Below are positions 51,061 to 59,222 of a DNA stretch of 64,000 nucleotides, piece after piece. The position numbers and the translations under genes are program-made. Origin of the DNA: a bacterium (GTDB lineage Bacteria; Armatimonadota; Fimbriimonadia; Fimbriimonadales; Fimbriimonadaceae); contig PNMZ01000003.1 in assembly GCA_013823945.1 (NCBI GenBank), positions 124,001-188,000 on the forward strand. The letters are read 5' to 3'. Under the pieces are notes generated by a model. The model was not told the origin of the DNA and made no database searches. It saw only the letters and a program-made list of their open reading frames with translations. Within the stretch, counting starts at the first letter, position 1, and the number at the start of each line of letters is the position of its first letter.

Positions 51061-54000
51061 TTAGAATCCGCCGCTGCCGACTTTCGATTTGTCGGGATTA
51101 GCAGGACGCTTGAGCTCAGGCCGTTTGTATCTGGCGAGTTGTTTGTTGATTTCGGCGATAGCGGCTTCGAGTTGAGAGTCTTTCCCTTGTCGCCAGAGGT
51201 AGGGATCGAGTTCAACCACTTGATCGGGGTCTACGCCGTATCCTTCGACTTCCCATTTTCCGCTGGCGGGGTTATAGAAAGCGCAGTTCGGTGCGTTGAC
51301 ATTTCCGCCATCCACGAGAGGGAAACCGAAGGAAGCGACGAGGCCGCCCCATGTTCGTTTTCCGATGACGGGGCCGATCTTTTTGTGTTTGAAGAGCCAG
51401 GGGAACATGTCTCCTCCGGAACCAGCAAACTCGTTGACGAGCATTACTTTGGGGCCATATATGGCGGCACCTGGGGTGGGCCAGTCTTTGCCATCGCGCG
51501 GGGTGAAGGCAGCATCGAGCGTTTTGGTCATTTCGTAGATGAGGTGGTCAGTGATAAGGCCGCCGTTGTTGAAGCGCTCGTCAACAATGATTCCATCTTT
51601 ATCGTTTTGGGCATAGTAGTAGCGGGTGAAGCTTTCCCATCCGCCACCGCCTGTGTCAGGGACGTGGACGTAGCCAGCGCGACCGTTTGTCATCTTGGCG
51701 ACATAGCGGCGGTTGTCTTCAGCCCATGCACGATTGCGGAGGGCGATTTCGCTTCCGACGGGGACGACCGTGATTTCTCGTGATCCCGAACCGTCGGGAT
51801 TAGGGCCGATTTTGACTTTGACTTGGCGACCGGATCGGCCTTCGAGCATTTGGTAGATGTCACCCGTGTCGAGGAGTTCTTTGCCATCGATGGCGATGAT
51901 GTACTCGCCGACTTTGACATTGAGGCCTGGCTGAGCGAGAGGGGCGTAGAGGCCGGGATTCCATCGTTCGCCATCGTAGATGCGGGTGATCCGGTACTTG
52001 CTATTTTCAAAGCTGTAGTCGGCGCCCAGAAGGCCACCCCCTACGCTTGGTGTCCCCGGAATGTCGCCGCCGCCTGCCCACATGTGACCGACGGAAACTT
52101 CCCCGATCATATCGGTGAAGAGGTAGTTGAGGTCATTTCGGGTTGCGACGCCATCCACGAATGGGGCGTACCGTTGGCGCATTTCCTCGGCGTTCAGGCC
52201 GTGGTAGTTGGCGGCGTACATTAGCATTGGCTGGTTGCGCCAGATTTCGTCAAACATGCTGCGCCATTCGGCTTTTGGATCGATTTTCACCCGCATGTTG
52301 GCGAGTGAAACTCCCGGCCCGGGAGGGGCGGCGGGGGCCATGGTGTTGACTATCTGGAAACCCGCTCCGCTGAGCAGTCCTTTTGTTCCGTCTGGGGTTG
52401 TTGTGATTCCACTGCCACTGGCGAAGGGATTTGCGGTTCGAGTTGCCATGTTCCATTTGAGGATTTGCGGGCCGGCTCCTTGAGGGGCAATGGTCGCAAA
52501 GAAGGATCCACTTGGGCCAGCTTCGAGGCCTAGATAATTGCCTTCGGGCATGGGCAGAGTGATAATTCTTTGCTCGATGTTTTCAAGGTCAATTCCCGTG
52601 CGCGGAGCTTCGGTTGCGGGCGGAGTTGCGGGGGCGGTCGGCTTTGGACCATCCTCATCGCTTTCCGGGTGAAGAGGGTTGGGGAGGTCGTTCCGTAGAA
52701 CCACGCAGTAGACACTGCTTGTCGTTATGGGGTTGGTGAACGATGATATGTCGAGCCAACTCAGGGCAGGGCCGCTGTTGGTGCTCGCATAGAAATAAAG
52801 GTGCTTGCCATCGCGGTCGAATATCGGATTCTTGGCGTTGGATAGACCATCGGTGATTTGGGTTTTCTTGCCTGATTCGACGCTGTATACAAAGATGGCC
52901 TGCATGTGGCTGTCGAGATCGCGCGCCCAGGTGATCCACTTGGAATCTGGTGACCATCGAGCGGTGAAGTTGACGTATGGGTCGGTATAAGTGCCTCGGT
53001 CAAGTTCAGTATTGACTCCAGTGGCAACGTCGTGCATCCAGATTCGATTTCGGTTGTCGTAGTAGGTGATTTTTGTTGAGTCAGGTGACCAGGTTGGCGC
53101 ATAGTAGTAGGCGGGGGATTCACCGAGATCAACGAGTTTTTCAGTGTTGGTTGTGACATCCATAAGGGCAAGCTGTTGCCGTTTGGATTGGTCGGTGATG
53201 TAGGCGATGGTTTTGCCATCGGGCGACCATGATGGGTCGCGGCGGTGGACACCTTGTTGTTCGTGAAGGACTCGGGTGTCACCTTTTGCGGCGGGAATGG
53301 TGAAAATCCATCCACGCGCGGCTGCAATCAAGCGTTGACCGTTGGGTGAGATATTGATGCCGGAGAGGTTGTTTGAGACGGTTTTGAAGGCGGGTCTGGT
53401 TTCGCGGAAATCGCCACGGACATTGATTTTGACTTCGGTTGATTTGCGCGTTGCGAGGTCAAAAATGTGGACTGAGCCGAGTTTGGCGTAAACGATTGCA
53501 CCGGGGCCCGCACTTGCACTCTTGATATCAAATCCACTGCCGGGGACTTCAGCGGTTACTTTCTTTGATTTGATGTCGTAGCTGTGGAGGCCGATTGGTC
53601 CAGTTGGATCTGAGAGATAGAACACTTTGTCTCCGATCCACATGGGTTGTTGATCGTTCCAGCCTTTGCGGGGAATTTCGACCACTTTGGAATCGGACAT
53701 GTTGCCGATCCAGATCGAATACGCCTGACCGCCTCGGTATCGCTTCCACCCATCTTGCCATTTGAATCCGGGGACATAGGCGAGTTGTTGTCCATCTGGG
53801 GACATAGATGCCATGGTTCCCATCGGGAAGGGAAGGGGCTTTGGCACTCCACCCTTTGCGCTGACCGTGAACATTCTCGGTGCCTGTGTGTTGGAGAGCA
53901 TGGTGGAGCCCATGATGATGGACTGGCCATCTGGAGTCCAGCCGAGAACTTGGTCTGAGCTAGGGTGGAATGTGATTCGCTTCGGTGAGCCTCCGTTTGC

Positions 54001-54270
54001 GTCGATGACGTATACATCGGTGTTGCCGTCATAAGCGGCGGTGAAGGCGATGGTTTTTCCATCAGGTGAAAACTTGGGGCTCGATTCTGTGCCAGGGAAG
54101 GTTGTTAGTCGAACCGCGTCGCCGCCAGAGCGCGGGACACTCCAAAGGTCTCCGGCAAACTGGAAGACAATGTTGTTTGCACTGAGGGTTGGCTGCTGGA
54201 GGAGAAGAGGGTTTGGCCCGACATCAAAAGCGGACTGGGTGGACGCGAGAAGAATCGGCAGGAGCATCAT
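51061..54270 (-). CDS. exported tricorn-like protease
   Basis: 1069 residues. A signal peptide is followed by a six- and a seven-blade beta-propeller region (~25-560, repeats such as SPKFSPDGKTIAFTA and APTWSPDSTKITYYD). The tricorn core (~660-730), a PDZ domain (~735-820, GLNVKVGEYIIAIDG) and the S41-type catalytic domain follow, with nucleophile S951 in NEFAGSGGDMF. H729 in VSVGHMW corresponds to the family's catalytic His. Length and layout match Thermoplasma tricorn (~1070). It degrades oligopeptides; the signal suggests it acts outside the cytoplasm here. Confidence 0.9.
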   Translation of the reverse strand: MMLLPILLASTQSAFDVGPNPLLLQQPTLSANNIVFQFAGDLWSVPRSGGDAVRLTTFPGTESSPKFSPDGKTIAFTAAYDGNTDVYVIDANGGSPKRITFHPSSDQVLGWTPDGQSIIMGSTMLSNTQAPRMFTVSAKGGVPKPLPFPMGTMASMSPDGQQLAYVPGFKWQDGWKRYRGGQAYSIWIGNMSDSKVVEIPRKGWNDQQPMWIGDKVFYLSDPTGPIGLHSYDIKSKKVTAEVPGSGFDIKSASAGPGAIVYAKLGSVHIFDLATRKSTEVKINVRGDFRETRPAFKTVSNNLSGINISPNGQRLIAAARGWIFTIPAAKGDTRVLHEQQGVHRRDPSWSPDGKTIAYITDQSKRQQLALMDVTTNTEKLVDLGESPAYYYAPTWSPDSTKITYYDNRNRIWMHDVATGVNTELDRGTYTDPYVNFTARWSPDSKWITWARDLDSHMQAIFVYSVESGKKTQITDGLSNAKNPIFDRDGKHLYFYASTNSGPALSWLDISSFTNPITTSSVYCVVLRNDLPNPLHPESDEDGPKPTAPATPPATEAPRTGIDLENIEQRIITLPMPEGNYLGLEAGPSGSFFATIAPQGAGPQILKWNMATRTANPFASGSGITTTPDGTKGLLSGAGFQIVNTMAPAAPPGPGVSLANMRVKIDPKAEWRSMFDEIWRNQPMLMYAANYHGLNAEEMRQRYAPFVDGVATRNDLNYLFTDMIGEVSVGHMWAGGGDIPGTPSVGGGLLGADYSFENSKYRITRIYDGERWNPGLYAPLAQPGLNVKVGEYIIAIDGKELLDTGDIYQMLEGRSGRQVKVKIGPNPDGSGSREITVVPVGSEIALRNRAWAEDNRRYVAKMTNGRAGYVHVPDTGGGGWESFTRYYYAQNDKDGIIVDERFNNGGLITDHLIYEMTKTLDAAFTPRDGKDWPTPGAAIYGPKVMLVNEFAGSGGDMFPWLFKHKKIGPVIGKRTWGGLVASFGFPLVDGGNVNAPNCAFYNPASGKWEVEGYGVDPDQVVELDPYLWRQGKDSQLEAAIAEINKQLARYKRPELKRPANPDKSKVGSGGF

Positions 54271-54367
54271 ACCGATTGCAGTTTGACTTATTTTTTTAGA
54301 GAACGATCAAAGAAATTTTGAAGTTGTTTCGGAATTTCTTGGGGCGGTCTTATCGTACGCGGCTGTT

Positions 54368-54994
54368 TTATTTTTGCTTTGATAGTCGCAAAAGGCCAAG
54401 AATTCCAATGGGTTTGCCGGCCTTAACATCTTGATGGCAGGTGAGGCAAGCTTTGCTCGAGGGGTAGATGGCGCGAAGATCGAGCACGGCTTTCTCCTTG
54501 ACATATTTGAATTCTAGCCGGGAAGTTTTTTCGCCGGAATTGTAGAGTGCAGTGGCTGCAGTCGGGCCGATTTCTCGGTGGAATCTGTTTTCAGCATTAT
54601 GGTAGTTGTTTAGGTTTTGGCTTGACTCGTCGTTTGCGGTGATGGGACTCCAATTCAACTGGTAGTGACCGGACATGACTGAATCTCTTTGAGGCACGCC
54701 TTTTTCATCAAATTGACCCCAGGATTTGAGGGCGAGGTAGTTGGAGTTTTCCAAGCTTTCCCATGCTTCGGCACATGGTTTTTCGAGGGGTTTCCGATTA
54801 TCGAAATATTGCCTACCGTGCATGGTTGGGAGTCGACTTATTCCAAAATTATTGTCATCGGGATAAATGCTGAGGATAGTATCGGCTTCGGCCAGGAATC
54901 TTTGGGCTTGGAGATCATCGGCACTTGGAGCGGAGCTCGTGACGGCAACGGTAGCTACGCCAGAAGCGATGATTGGGAGGATGAAGAGTTTCAT
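54368..54994 (-). CDS. exported haem-binding protein (DUF3365 / Tll0287-like)
   Basis: 208 residues. Signal peptide MKLFILPIIASGVATVAVTSS. 'HYQLNWSPITANDES' and 'AVLDLRAIYPSSKACLTCHQDVKAGKPIGILGLLRL' carry a single c-type CxxCH haem motif near the C-terminus. This is the arrangement of DUF3365/Tll0287-type haem sensors, which may sense redox state or NO. It lies upstream of the tricorn gene on the same strand, but 97 nt apart. The next gene (55048) encodes a haem-oxygenase-like ABM protein. Confidence 0.75.
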   Translation of the reverse strand: MKLFILPIIASGVATVAVTSSAPSADDLQAQRFLAEADTILSIYPDDNNFGISRLPTMHGRQYFDNRKPLEKPCAEAWESLENSNYLALKSWGQFDEKGVPQRDSVMSGHYQLNWSPITANDESSQNLNNYHNAENRFHREIGPTAATALYNSGEKTSRLEFKYVKEKAVLDLRAIYPSSKACLTCHQDVKAGKPIGILGLLRLSKQK

Positions 54995-55047
54995 GATTGG
55001 CCCTCGTTGTCAAAAGGACGTACTTGAGGGCCAGCAGATTCAGTTCC

Positions 55048-55461
55048 TCAATCCGTTAGGATTGAATAAGTTTTGAAGTCGCTTGTCATTGGCGGCTCCT
55101 CGCCTCGCCGCTTCGCTTCGGCGAGATCTTCGAAGCCCCGTTTGTGACCTTCGAGAAATTCGGGTGAGCCGACCCATGCGTTGAAACTTGCTTCATCTTT
55201 CCAATAGCTGACGACGAGATAAGGCTCGCCTTCCTTGTGGCATTTGAGAACGTGCATGCCGATAAAGCCTTCCATGCGGTCGATGGCTCGGGCGCGAGTA
55301 CAGAAGAGGCACTCAAACCGTTCTTGGTAGTGGGGTTTACAGTCGATATAGTTGACGGCGACGAATCCGGCAGCGGCTTTTTCTTCTGCGCTGAGGCTGG
55401 GATTGTGGCCGGAGAAGGGGCAGACCTGAGTTGAAGGCTCAGTTTGCGATTCTTGCTTCAT
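55048..55461 (-). CDS. ABM-domain protein (haem-degrading-monooxygenase-like)
   Basis: 137 residues. Residues ~33-125 make an antibiotic-biosynthesis-monooxygenase barrel: FVAVNYIDCKPHYQERFECLF, AIDRMEGFIGMHVLKCHKEGEPYLVVSYWKDEASFNAWVGSPEFLEGHKRGF. This is the HmoA/IsdG-like pattern. The N-terminal extension has CPFSGHN, and a Cys-Pro pair is a common haem-regulatory feature. It could degrade or bind haem. It is the first gene before the DUF3365 haem protein on the same strand. Confidence 0.7.
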   Translation of the reverse strand: MKQESQTEPSTQVCPFSGHNPSLSAEEKAAAGFVAVNYIDCKPHYQERFECLFCTRARAIDRMEGFIGMHVLKCHKEGEPYLVVSYWKDEASFNAWVGSPEFLEGHKRGFEDLAEAKRRGEEPPMTSDFKTYSILTD

Positions 55462-55505
55462 AGCATCAGTGACATTACCCAGGAAACATTACTTTTTTGT
55501 ATAGA

Positions 55506-56126
55506 TTAGACTTTTTTCGCATTTTTGAGTTCAGTGATGAGGTCGTGTTGGATTTTTGTGAGAGTGAGATCGGCTCTGGTTCGTTCGATGACAGCGCGTA
55601 GAGCGTCGCACGTTCGGCGTAGGCCGCCGGTGAGGCCGTCTGGGTAGTCGAAGGTGGTGAGGTCGTCGTAGATTTCTTCCATATGGTGGAGAAGTCGTTC
55701 AGCCTCCGGGAGGTTTCCGGCGCGCATTTGGTCGAGGACGAATCGGCGCATTTCAGAGGCGCATTCTCCCATGCCGTTGAGGTAGCTGGTGGCATTGACG
55801 TTGAGAGATTGGTAAGTGGGGAGGGGTTGATTTTGGGCAAGGGCGAGGCATCCGGCGGCTTCGACGAGTTCTTTCTCAGCATCTTGGAGGTAGCCAGCGT
55901 ATTCGATTTCGGGGTGCTCGGTGACTTGCTTGCGTGCTTCGGCAGCTTGTTCGTAGGCTTGGTTGAGGAGGGTTTGGGCTTCGGTGAAATTTTGGCGGTG
56001 GATGGTTTTGATGCACTTGCTGCACGTTTGGATCAGGGATCGGGCGGCTTTGAGGGCGTCTTCCCGGGCGGCGTGCTTGGCGTCCATTTCGGACTTGAGT
56101 TGGGTGATGGTCTGCTCCCAGGACAT
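55506..56126 (-). CDS. bacterial translin-family protein
   Basis: 206 residues, fully helical. It shows the translin pattern: an N-terminal ~25-residue helix, 'REDALKAARSLIQTCSKCIKTIHRQNFTEAQTLL', 'YLQDAEKELVEAAGCLAL', and the C-terminal core 'TTFDYPDGLTGGLRRTCDALRAVIERTRADLTL'. The last corresponds to 'YPdaltggLRrk.D.aR.liErTRgdlt'. Translin proteins bind single-stranded RNA/DNA in eukaryotes; bacterial and archaeal members are little studied. The gene precedes the ABM gene on the same strand. Confidence 0.8.
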   Translation of the reverse strand: MSWEQTITQLKSEMDAKHAAREDALKAARSLIQTCSKCIKTIHRQNFTEAQTLLNQAYEQAAEARKQVTEHPEIEYAGYLQDAEKELVEAAGCLALAQNQPLPTYQSLNVNATSYLNGMGECASEMRRFVLDQMRAGNLPEAERLLHHMEEIYDDLTTFDYPDGLTGGLRRTCDALRAVIERTRADLTLTKIQHDLITELKNAKKV

Positions 56127-56136
56127 GCGCTTGAGT

Positions 56137-56661
56137 TTAGCAGAGAGGGAGGATCATGCCCCATTCGGGGTCTTCGTCGGGTGGGGGGCAGAGGCGTTCG
56201 CCAACGATTTTTGCGCCGAGGGATTGATAGAGTTTGTGTGCTTGATGGAGGACTTTGTCGGACCAGATTTCCATGGCTTGGCAGTTTTGTGACTGGGCGT
56301 AGGCGATACAGGTTTGGCAGAGTTTGAGGCCGATTTTTTTTCTTCTGTGGTTTGAACTGACGTAGAGGCGGACGAGTTCGCAGTCGGCGGTGGCGATGCG
56401 GATTTGGTCTTCGTAGGTTGTGAGTTGGTTGGGTTCGCCGGGGAGAGTGGGAAAGACTTCAAGGCCGATGCATCCGACGATTTGGTTGATTTCTTCGGCG
56501 ACCCAGAATGCATTGGGGGGTTGGAAGTGGTGGGCGATGCTGTAAAGGTCTTTGTGATAGCCTTCGGGATCCCAGCCGAAGTTGAATTCTTGGTAGACGG
56601 TTTGGACGAGGGCGATGATTTGGGGTTGGTCTTGGGGATTGGCGAGTCGGATTTGGGTCAC
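56137..56661 (-). CDS. GNAT-family N-acetyltransferase
   Basis: 174 residues with the acetyl-CoA fold: IRLANPQDQPQIIALVQ, 'FWVAEEINQIVGCIGLEVF', 'CELVRLYVSSNHRRKKIGLKLCQTCIAYAQSQN' (the R/Q-x-x-G-x-G/A-like loop, here HRRKKIGLKL) and 'AHKLYQSLGAKIVGE'. The acceptor is unknown. It follows no neighbour closely on its 5' side (tRNA-Lys lies beyond on the other strand) and is 10 nt from the translin gene, likely its operon partner. Confidence 0.8.
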   Translation of the reverse strand: MTQIRLANPQDQPQIIALVQTVYQEFNFGWDPEGYHKDLYSIAHHFQPPNAFWVAEEINQIVGCIGLEVFPTLPGEPNQLTTYEDQIRIATADCELVRLYVSSNHRRKKIGLKLCQTCIAYAQSQNCQAMEIWSDKVLHQAHKLYQSLGAKIVGERLCPPPDEDPEWGMILPLC

Positions 56662-56717
56662 TGGTCGGAGTTTAGTGTGGGACTGGGATAGTTTTTTGGG
56701 TATCTTTTGCTGATCGT

Positions 56718-56793
<76 letters not shown>

Positions 56794-56806
56794 CGAATTT
56801 GAACCT

Positions 56807-56833
56807 AAAACCGTCCGATGGGGCGGTTTTTTT
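56807..56833 (+). terminator. rho-independent terminator of tRNA-Lys
   Basis: AAAACCGTCC (56807-56816), loop GATG, GGGCGGTTTT (56821-56830) form a 10-bp stem with one G-T pair, followed by T-run to 56833. Confidence 0.85.
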
Positions 56834-56892
56834 GGTGTTTGGGTTGGTCATTTAAAATTGGTTTGACTCGAAGAGCGGGGTAGCCTGGGAAC

Positions 56893-57357
56893 ATGACCCA
56901 TGAGGAGGCGTTTGCGGCGGTGGATTCAGCGATTTGGGAAATGGGGGAGGCGTTTGGGGGGCTACCTGATGCAGATATTTGGGTGCGGGCGCACCCGAGA
57001 TTGCTGAGTGTGGGGGAGTTGGCGTCGCACGTTGGGTGTGCGTTTGGGAATTACTTTCTGGAGGAGTTTGAAAGTCCTTTGCGGGCGGAAAGCACTCGCT
57101 ACTACCCTCATTCGGTTGATGATCCGTTGGTTTTGGATATGGGGTCGGAAGCGGTATATGGGGAAGTGAAGCGGCTTTACGAATTGGCCAAAGCGCGGTT
57201 TTTGGCGGATCGGCCGGATTTGTCGGCGACAAGTACGGTGCGGGATGATTGGACTTGGGGATATTTGGTGGAGTATATGGCGTTCCACACGGCTTATCAC
57301 ACGGGGCAGATGTACTCGGTTCGGCACATGATGGGGCACGAGACGCCGGATAACTAG
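56893..57357 (+). CDS. DinB-family protein
   Basis: 154 residues: HEEAFAAVDSAIWEMGEAFGGL, 'RLLSVGELASHVGCAFGNYFL' (early His) and 'WGYLVEYMAFHTAYHTGQMYSVRHMMG' (late His residues), the metal triad of the DinB fold. It is the fourth DinB gene in the window. It follows the tRNA terminator, and a small membrane-protein gene starts 55 nt later. Confidence 0.8.
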   Translation: MTHEEAFAAVDSAIWEMGEAFGGLPDADIWVRAHPRLLSVGELASHVGCAFGNYFLEEFESPLRAESTRYYPHSVDDPLVLDMGSEAVYGEVKRLYELAKARFLADRPDLSATSTVRDDWTWGYLVEYMAFHTAYHTGQMYSVRHMMGHETPDN

Positions 57358-57411
57358 GAGAGTGGCTCGGCATTGGCAAGTGTTGAGAGTGCCCAAGGAG
57401 GATGCGGATGT

Positions 57412-57579
57412 GTGAGTGCCCTTCTAATCATTTTAGGAGCGGTTGGAGGGGTTGTTGGATTTCAAATTTTTGGGTGGCTCGGGGCGATTTTCGGAATAAT
57501 TCTAGGAGCAATTCTGATCGTCCCGATTGGGTGGATCGTGCTTTGGATTAATCATATGCGAGTTAATTCTAAGAATTAG
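57412..57579 (+). CDS. small Gly/Ile-rich membrane protein
   Basis: A 55-residue protein with two close membrane helices (SALLIILGAVGGVVGFQIFGWLGAIFGIILGAILIVPIGWIVLWI) and a basic tail. GTG 57412 has AAGGAGG 10 nt upstream (57395-57401), which decides this start over the longer frame from TTG 57373. It resembles GlsB/YeaQ-like small membrane proteins in size only. Function is unknown. Confidence 0.5.
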   Translation: MSALLIILGAVGGVVGFQIFGWLGAIFGIILGAILIVPIGWIVLWINHMRVNSKN

Positions 57580-57595
57580 AGCCCAGGCTTGTTCC

Positions 57596-58342
57596 TCAAA
57601 GTCGGGGATCTGTTTTCAAGATTTGGCCGGGGGTTTTGCCAAATTGTTTTCGGAATGCCTGAATGAAACCGCTTGGCGTAGTGAATCCTGCATCAACGGA
57701 TGCTTCGATAACCGTTCGTCCTTCGGAAATCGATTGAAATCCGACAATGGCGCGAGCGAGCTGGCACCATTGACCAAGAGTTAAGTTTGTTTCTTTTAGG
57801 AGAAGACGTTCAATTGTTCGACGCGAATAGTGATTTGGCAAAGGGAGGTAAGGGTCTGTCAGATACTGCACGCACCAGTCATGGAGCCATTCTGATCGTG
57901 GAATGGGGATACTGGTTGATTGCGTTGGAGCGGAGGTGATCTCTTCAACGAGGAGGTTTGAAAGGGAAGCGTGACTTGGCTTAGATCGATTCAATGGGCC
58001 AACAAGACAAGCTTCAGCAATCAGTTCTCGGAAGAGTGGTCGGATCTGGAGGACATGGGGCGGATTATCAATTTTGATGTATGGAGAAAAGTATAGTGTT
58101 CGGACTTTGGCTCGTCCGAGTGTGCGCGCCGGGTTGGGTTCATTGGATTTGATCCATAGCGCGCGGTTGGGAGGCAGGAGATGAAGAGTGGTTTGGGTTG
58201 TGACGTGAATTGTTCCTTCGAGACAGTAAACGAGTTTTGGCCAAGAGCTCGTGAGCCACAGAATTTCTTCGGAACGGTGGTGATCGAGTGACCAGAATCG
58301 AACTAAGATGTCGCTCTCTGAGGGTTGTCGTAAATTCGACAT
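57596..58342 (-). CDS. AraC-family transcriptional regulator
   Basis: 248 residues. The N-terminal ~150 form a cupin-like ligand domain (LVYCLEGTIHVTTQTTLHLLPPNRALWI). The C-terminal ~90 are the two-HTH AraC DNA-binding domain: SRRTIERLLLKETNLTLGQWCQLARAIVGFQSI, then VIEASVDAGFTTPSGFIQAFRKQFGKTPGQI. It is divergent from the VOC gene with 54 nt between starts, so that gene and possibly DUF1801 are its likely targets. The spacer has TTGACA at 58365-58370, but no well-spaced -10 was found. Confidence 0.88.
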   Translation of the reverse strand: MSNLRQPSESDILVRFWSLDHHRSEEILWLTSSWPKLVYCLEGTIHVTTQTTLHLLPPNRALWIKSNEPNPARTLGRAKVRTLYFSPYIKIDNPPHVLQIRPLFRELIAEACLVGPLNRSKPSHASLSNLLVEEITSAPTQSTSIPIPRSEWLHDWCVQYLTDPYLPLPNHYSRRTIERLLLKETNLTLGQWCQLARAIVGFQSISEGRTVIEASVDAGFTTPSGFIQAFRKQFGKTPGQILKTDPRL

Positions 58343-58396
58343 TTTATGACAATTATGTAATATCTTGACAATGATCGAACCGGCTAGACTTTTTAT

Positions 58397-58768
58397 ATGG
58401 CTGAAACAAATGGCTTCAACACACTTTCTCACTTCGCGATCAATGCCATCGACTGCGAACGAGCTTTGACGTTCTATCGTGAGGTTTTCGGATGGAACTT
58501 TGAGGCTTGGGGCCCTCCGGGGTTCTATCTTGGTCAGGTCGGCGATCTCCATGCAGCGATCCAGCAAAAGCAAGACGAGCCGTTTCCTACTTTGATTGGA
58601 AACTTTGAGTGTTCGATTGCAGTGGATGACGTTGACCGGGTTGTGGATTTGATTCTTGAGAATGGTGGGGAAGTGACGATGCCGAAGGTGACTATTCCGA
58701 CAGTTTGTGATATTGCTCGGGTCAAAGACTGCGAGGGTAACACTTTCAGCGTAGCCCGGTATCTTTGA
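58397..58768 (+). CDS. VOC / glyoxalase-fold protein
   Basis: A 123-residue single VOC domain: 'NTLSHFAINAIDCERALTFYREVFGWNF', 'GDLHAAIQQKQ', 'CSIAVDDVDRVVDLILENGGEVTMPKVTIPTVCDIARVKDCEGNTFSVARY'. This is close in pattern to the two-domain glyoxalase-like proteins that carry 'hfei.a.D.eRA..FY..vFGW.f'. It is probably co-transcribed with DUF1801 4 nt downstream and controlled by the divergent AraC. Confidence 0.82.
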   Translation: MAETNGFNTLSHFAINAIDCERALTFYREVFGWNFEAWGPPGFYLGQVGDLHAAIQQKQDEPFPTLIGNFECSIAVDDVDRVVDLILENGGEVTMPKVTIPTVCDIARVKDCEGNTFSVARYL

Positions 58769-58771
58769 GCA

Positions 58772-59221
58772 ATGGAGTTACCTGAACCGATTGAATATGT
58801 CGAGTTTTTGGCCCCTTACCCAGCAGAGACACAACTGTTGGCTCGGGGGCTCCGGAATCGGCTCGTGGAATTGCTCCCCCCTTGTATTGAGACAGTTTGG
58901 GATGCGACAAATGCGGTCGGGGTTGCCTATGGATTCACGGAAAAGAACCGTGATCACTTTGTTCATTTACCGGTTTATACGAAGTACCTTAACATTGGCT
59001 TTTCTGACGGGGCATCATTGGATGATCCAGATGGCCTGCTCAAGGGAAATGGGGCGAGGATTCGTCATATACGACTAAACCATGTTGAAGATTTAGAGAC
59101 TCCAGCGATACTTGATTTGATCCGTCAGGCTGTGGGTATGGCACGATTCAATAACGCGAACGTTGAGGCGCGGACGATTGTTCGGGTGATGGAGGGGCCT
59201 AAGCGTCGGCCCCGAAGTTAG
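58772..59221 (+). CDS. DUF1801-domain protein
   Basis: 149 residues. 'YPAETQLLARGLRNRLVELLPPCIETVWDATNAVGVAYGF' is followed by 'KYLNIGFSDGASLDDPDGLLKGNGARIRHIRLNHVEDLE'. This matches the DUF1801/YdhG-like motif 'v.l.F..Ga.L.Dp.glL.G.Gk..rhirl'. The fold is frataxin/YdhG-like and the role unknown. It is the second gene of the VOC operon and converges on the beta-lactamase with a single base between the stops. Confidence 0.78.
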   Translation: MELPEPIEYVEFLAPYPAETQLLARGLRNRLVELLPPCIETVWDATNAVGVAYGFTEKNRDHFVHLPVYTKYLNIGFSDGASLDDPDGLLKGNGARIRHIRLNHVEDLETPAILDLIRQAVGMARFNNANVEARTIVRVMEGPKRRPRS

Positions 59222-59222
59222 G

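Noticed and set aside
58343-58396. Promoter TTGACA (58365-58370) with TAGACT (58385-58390)
   Set aside because: The spacer is only 14 nt, and the -10 would lie almost at the start codon.
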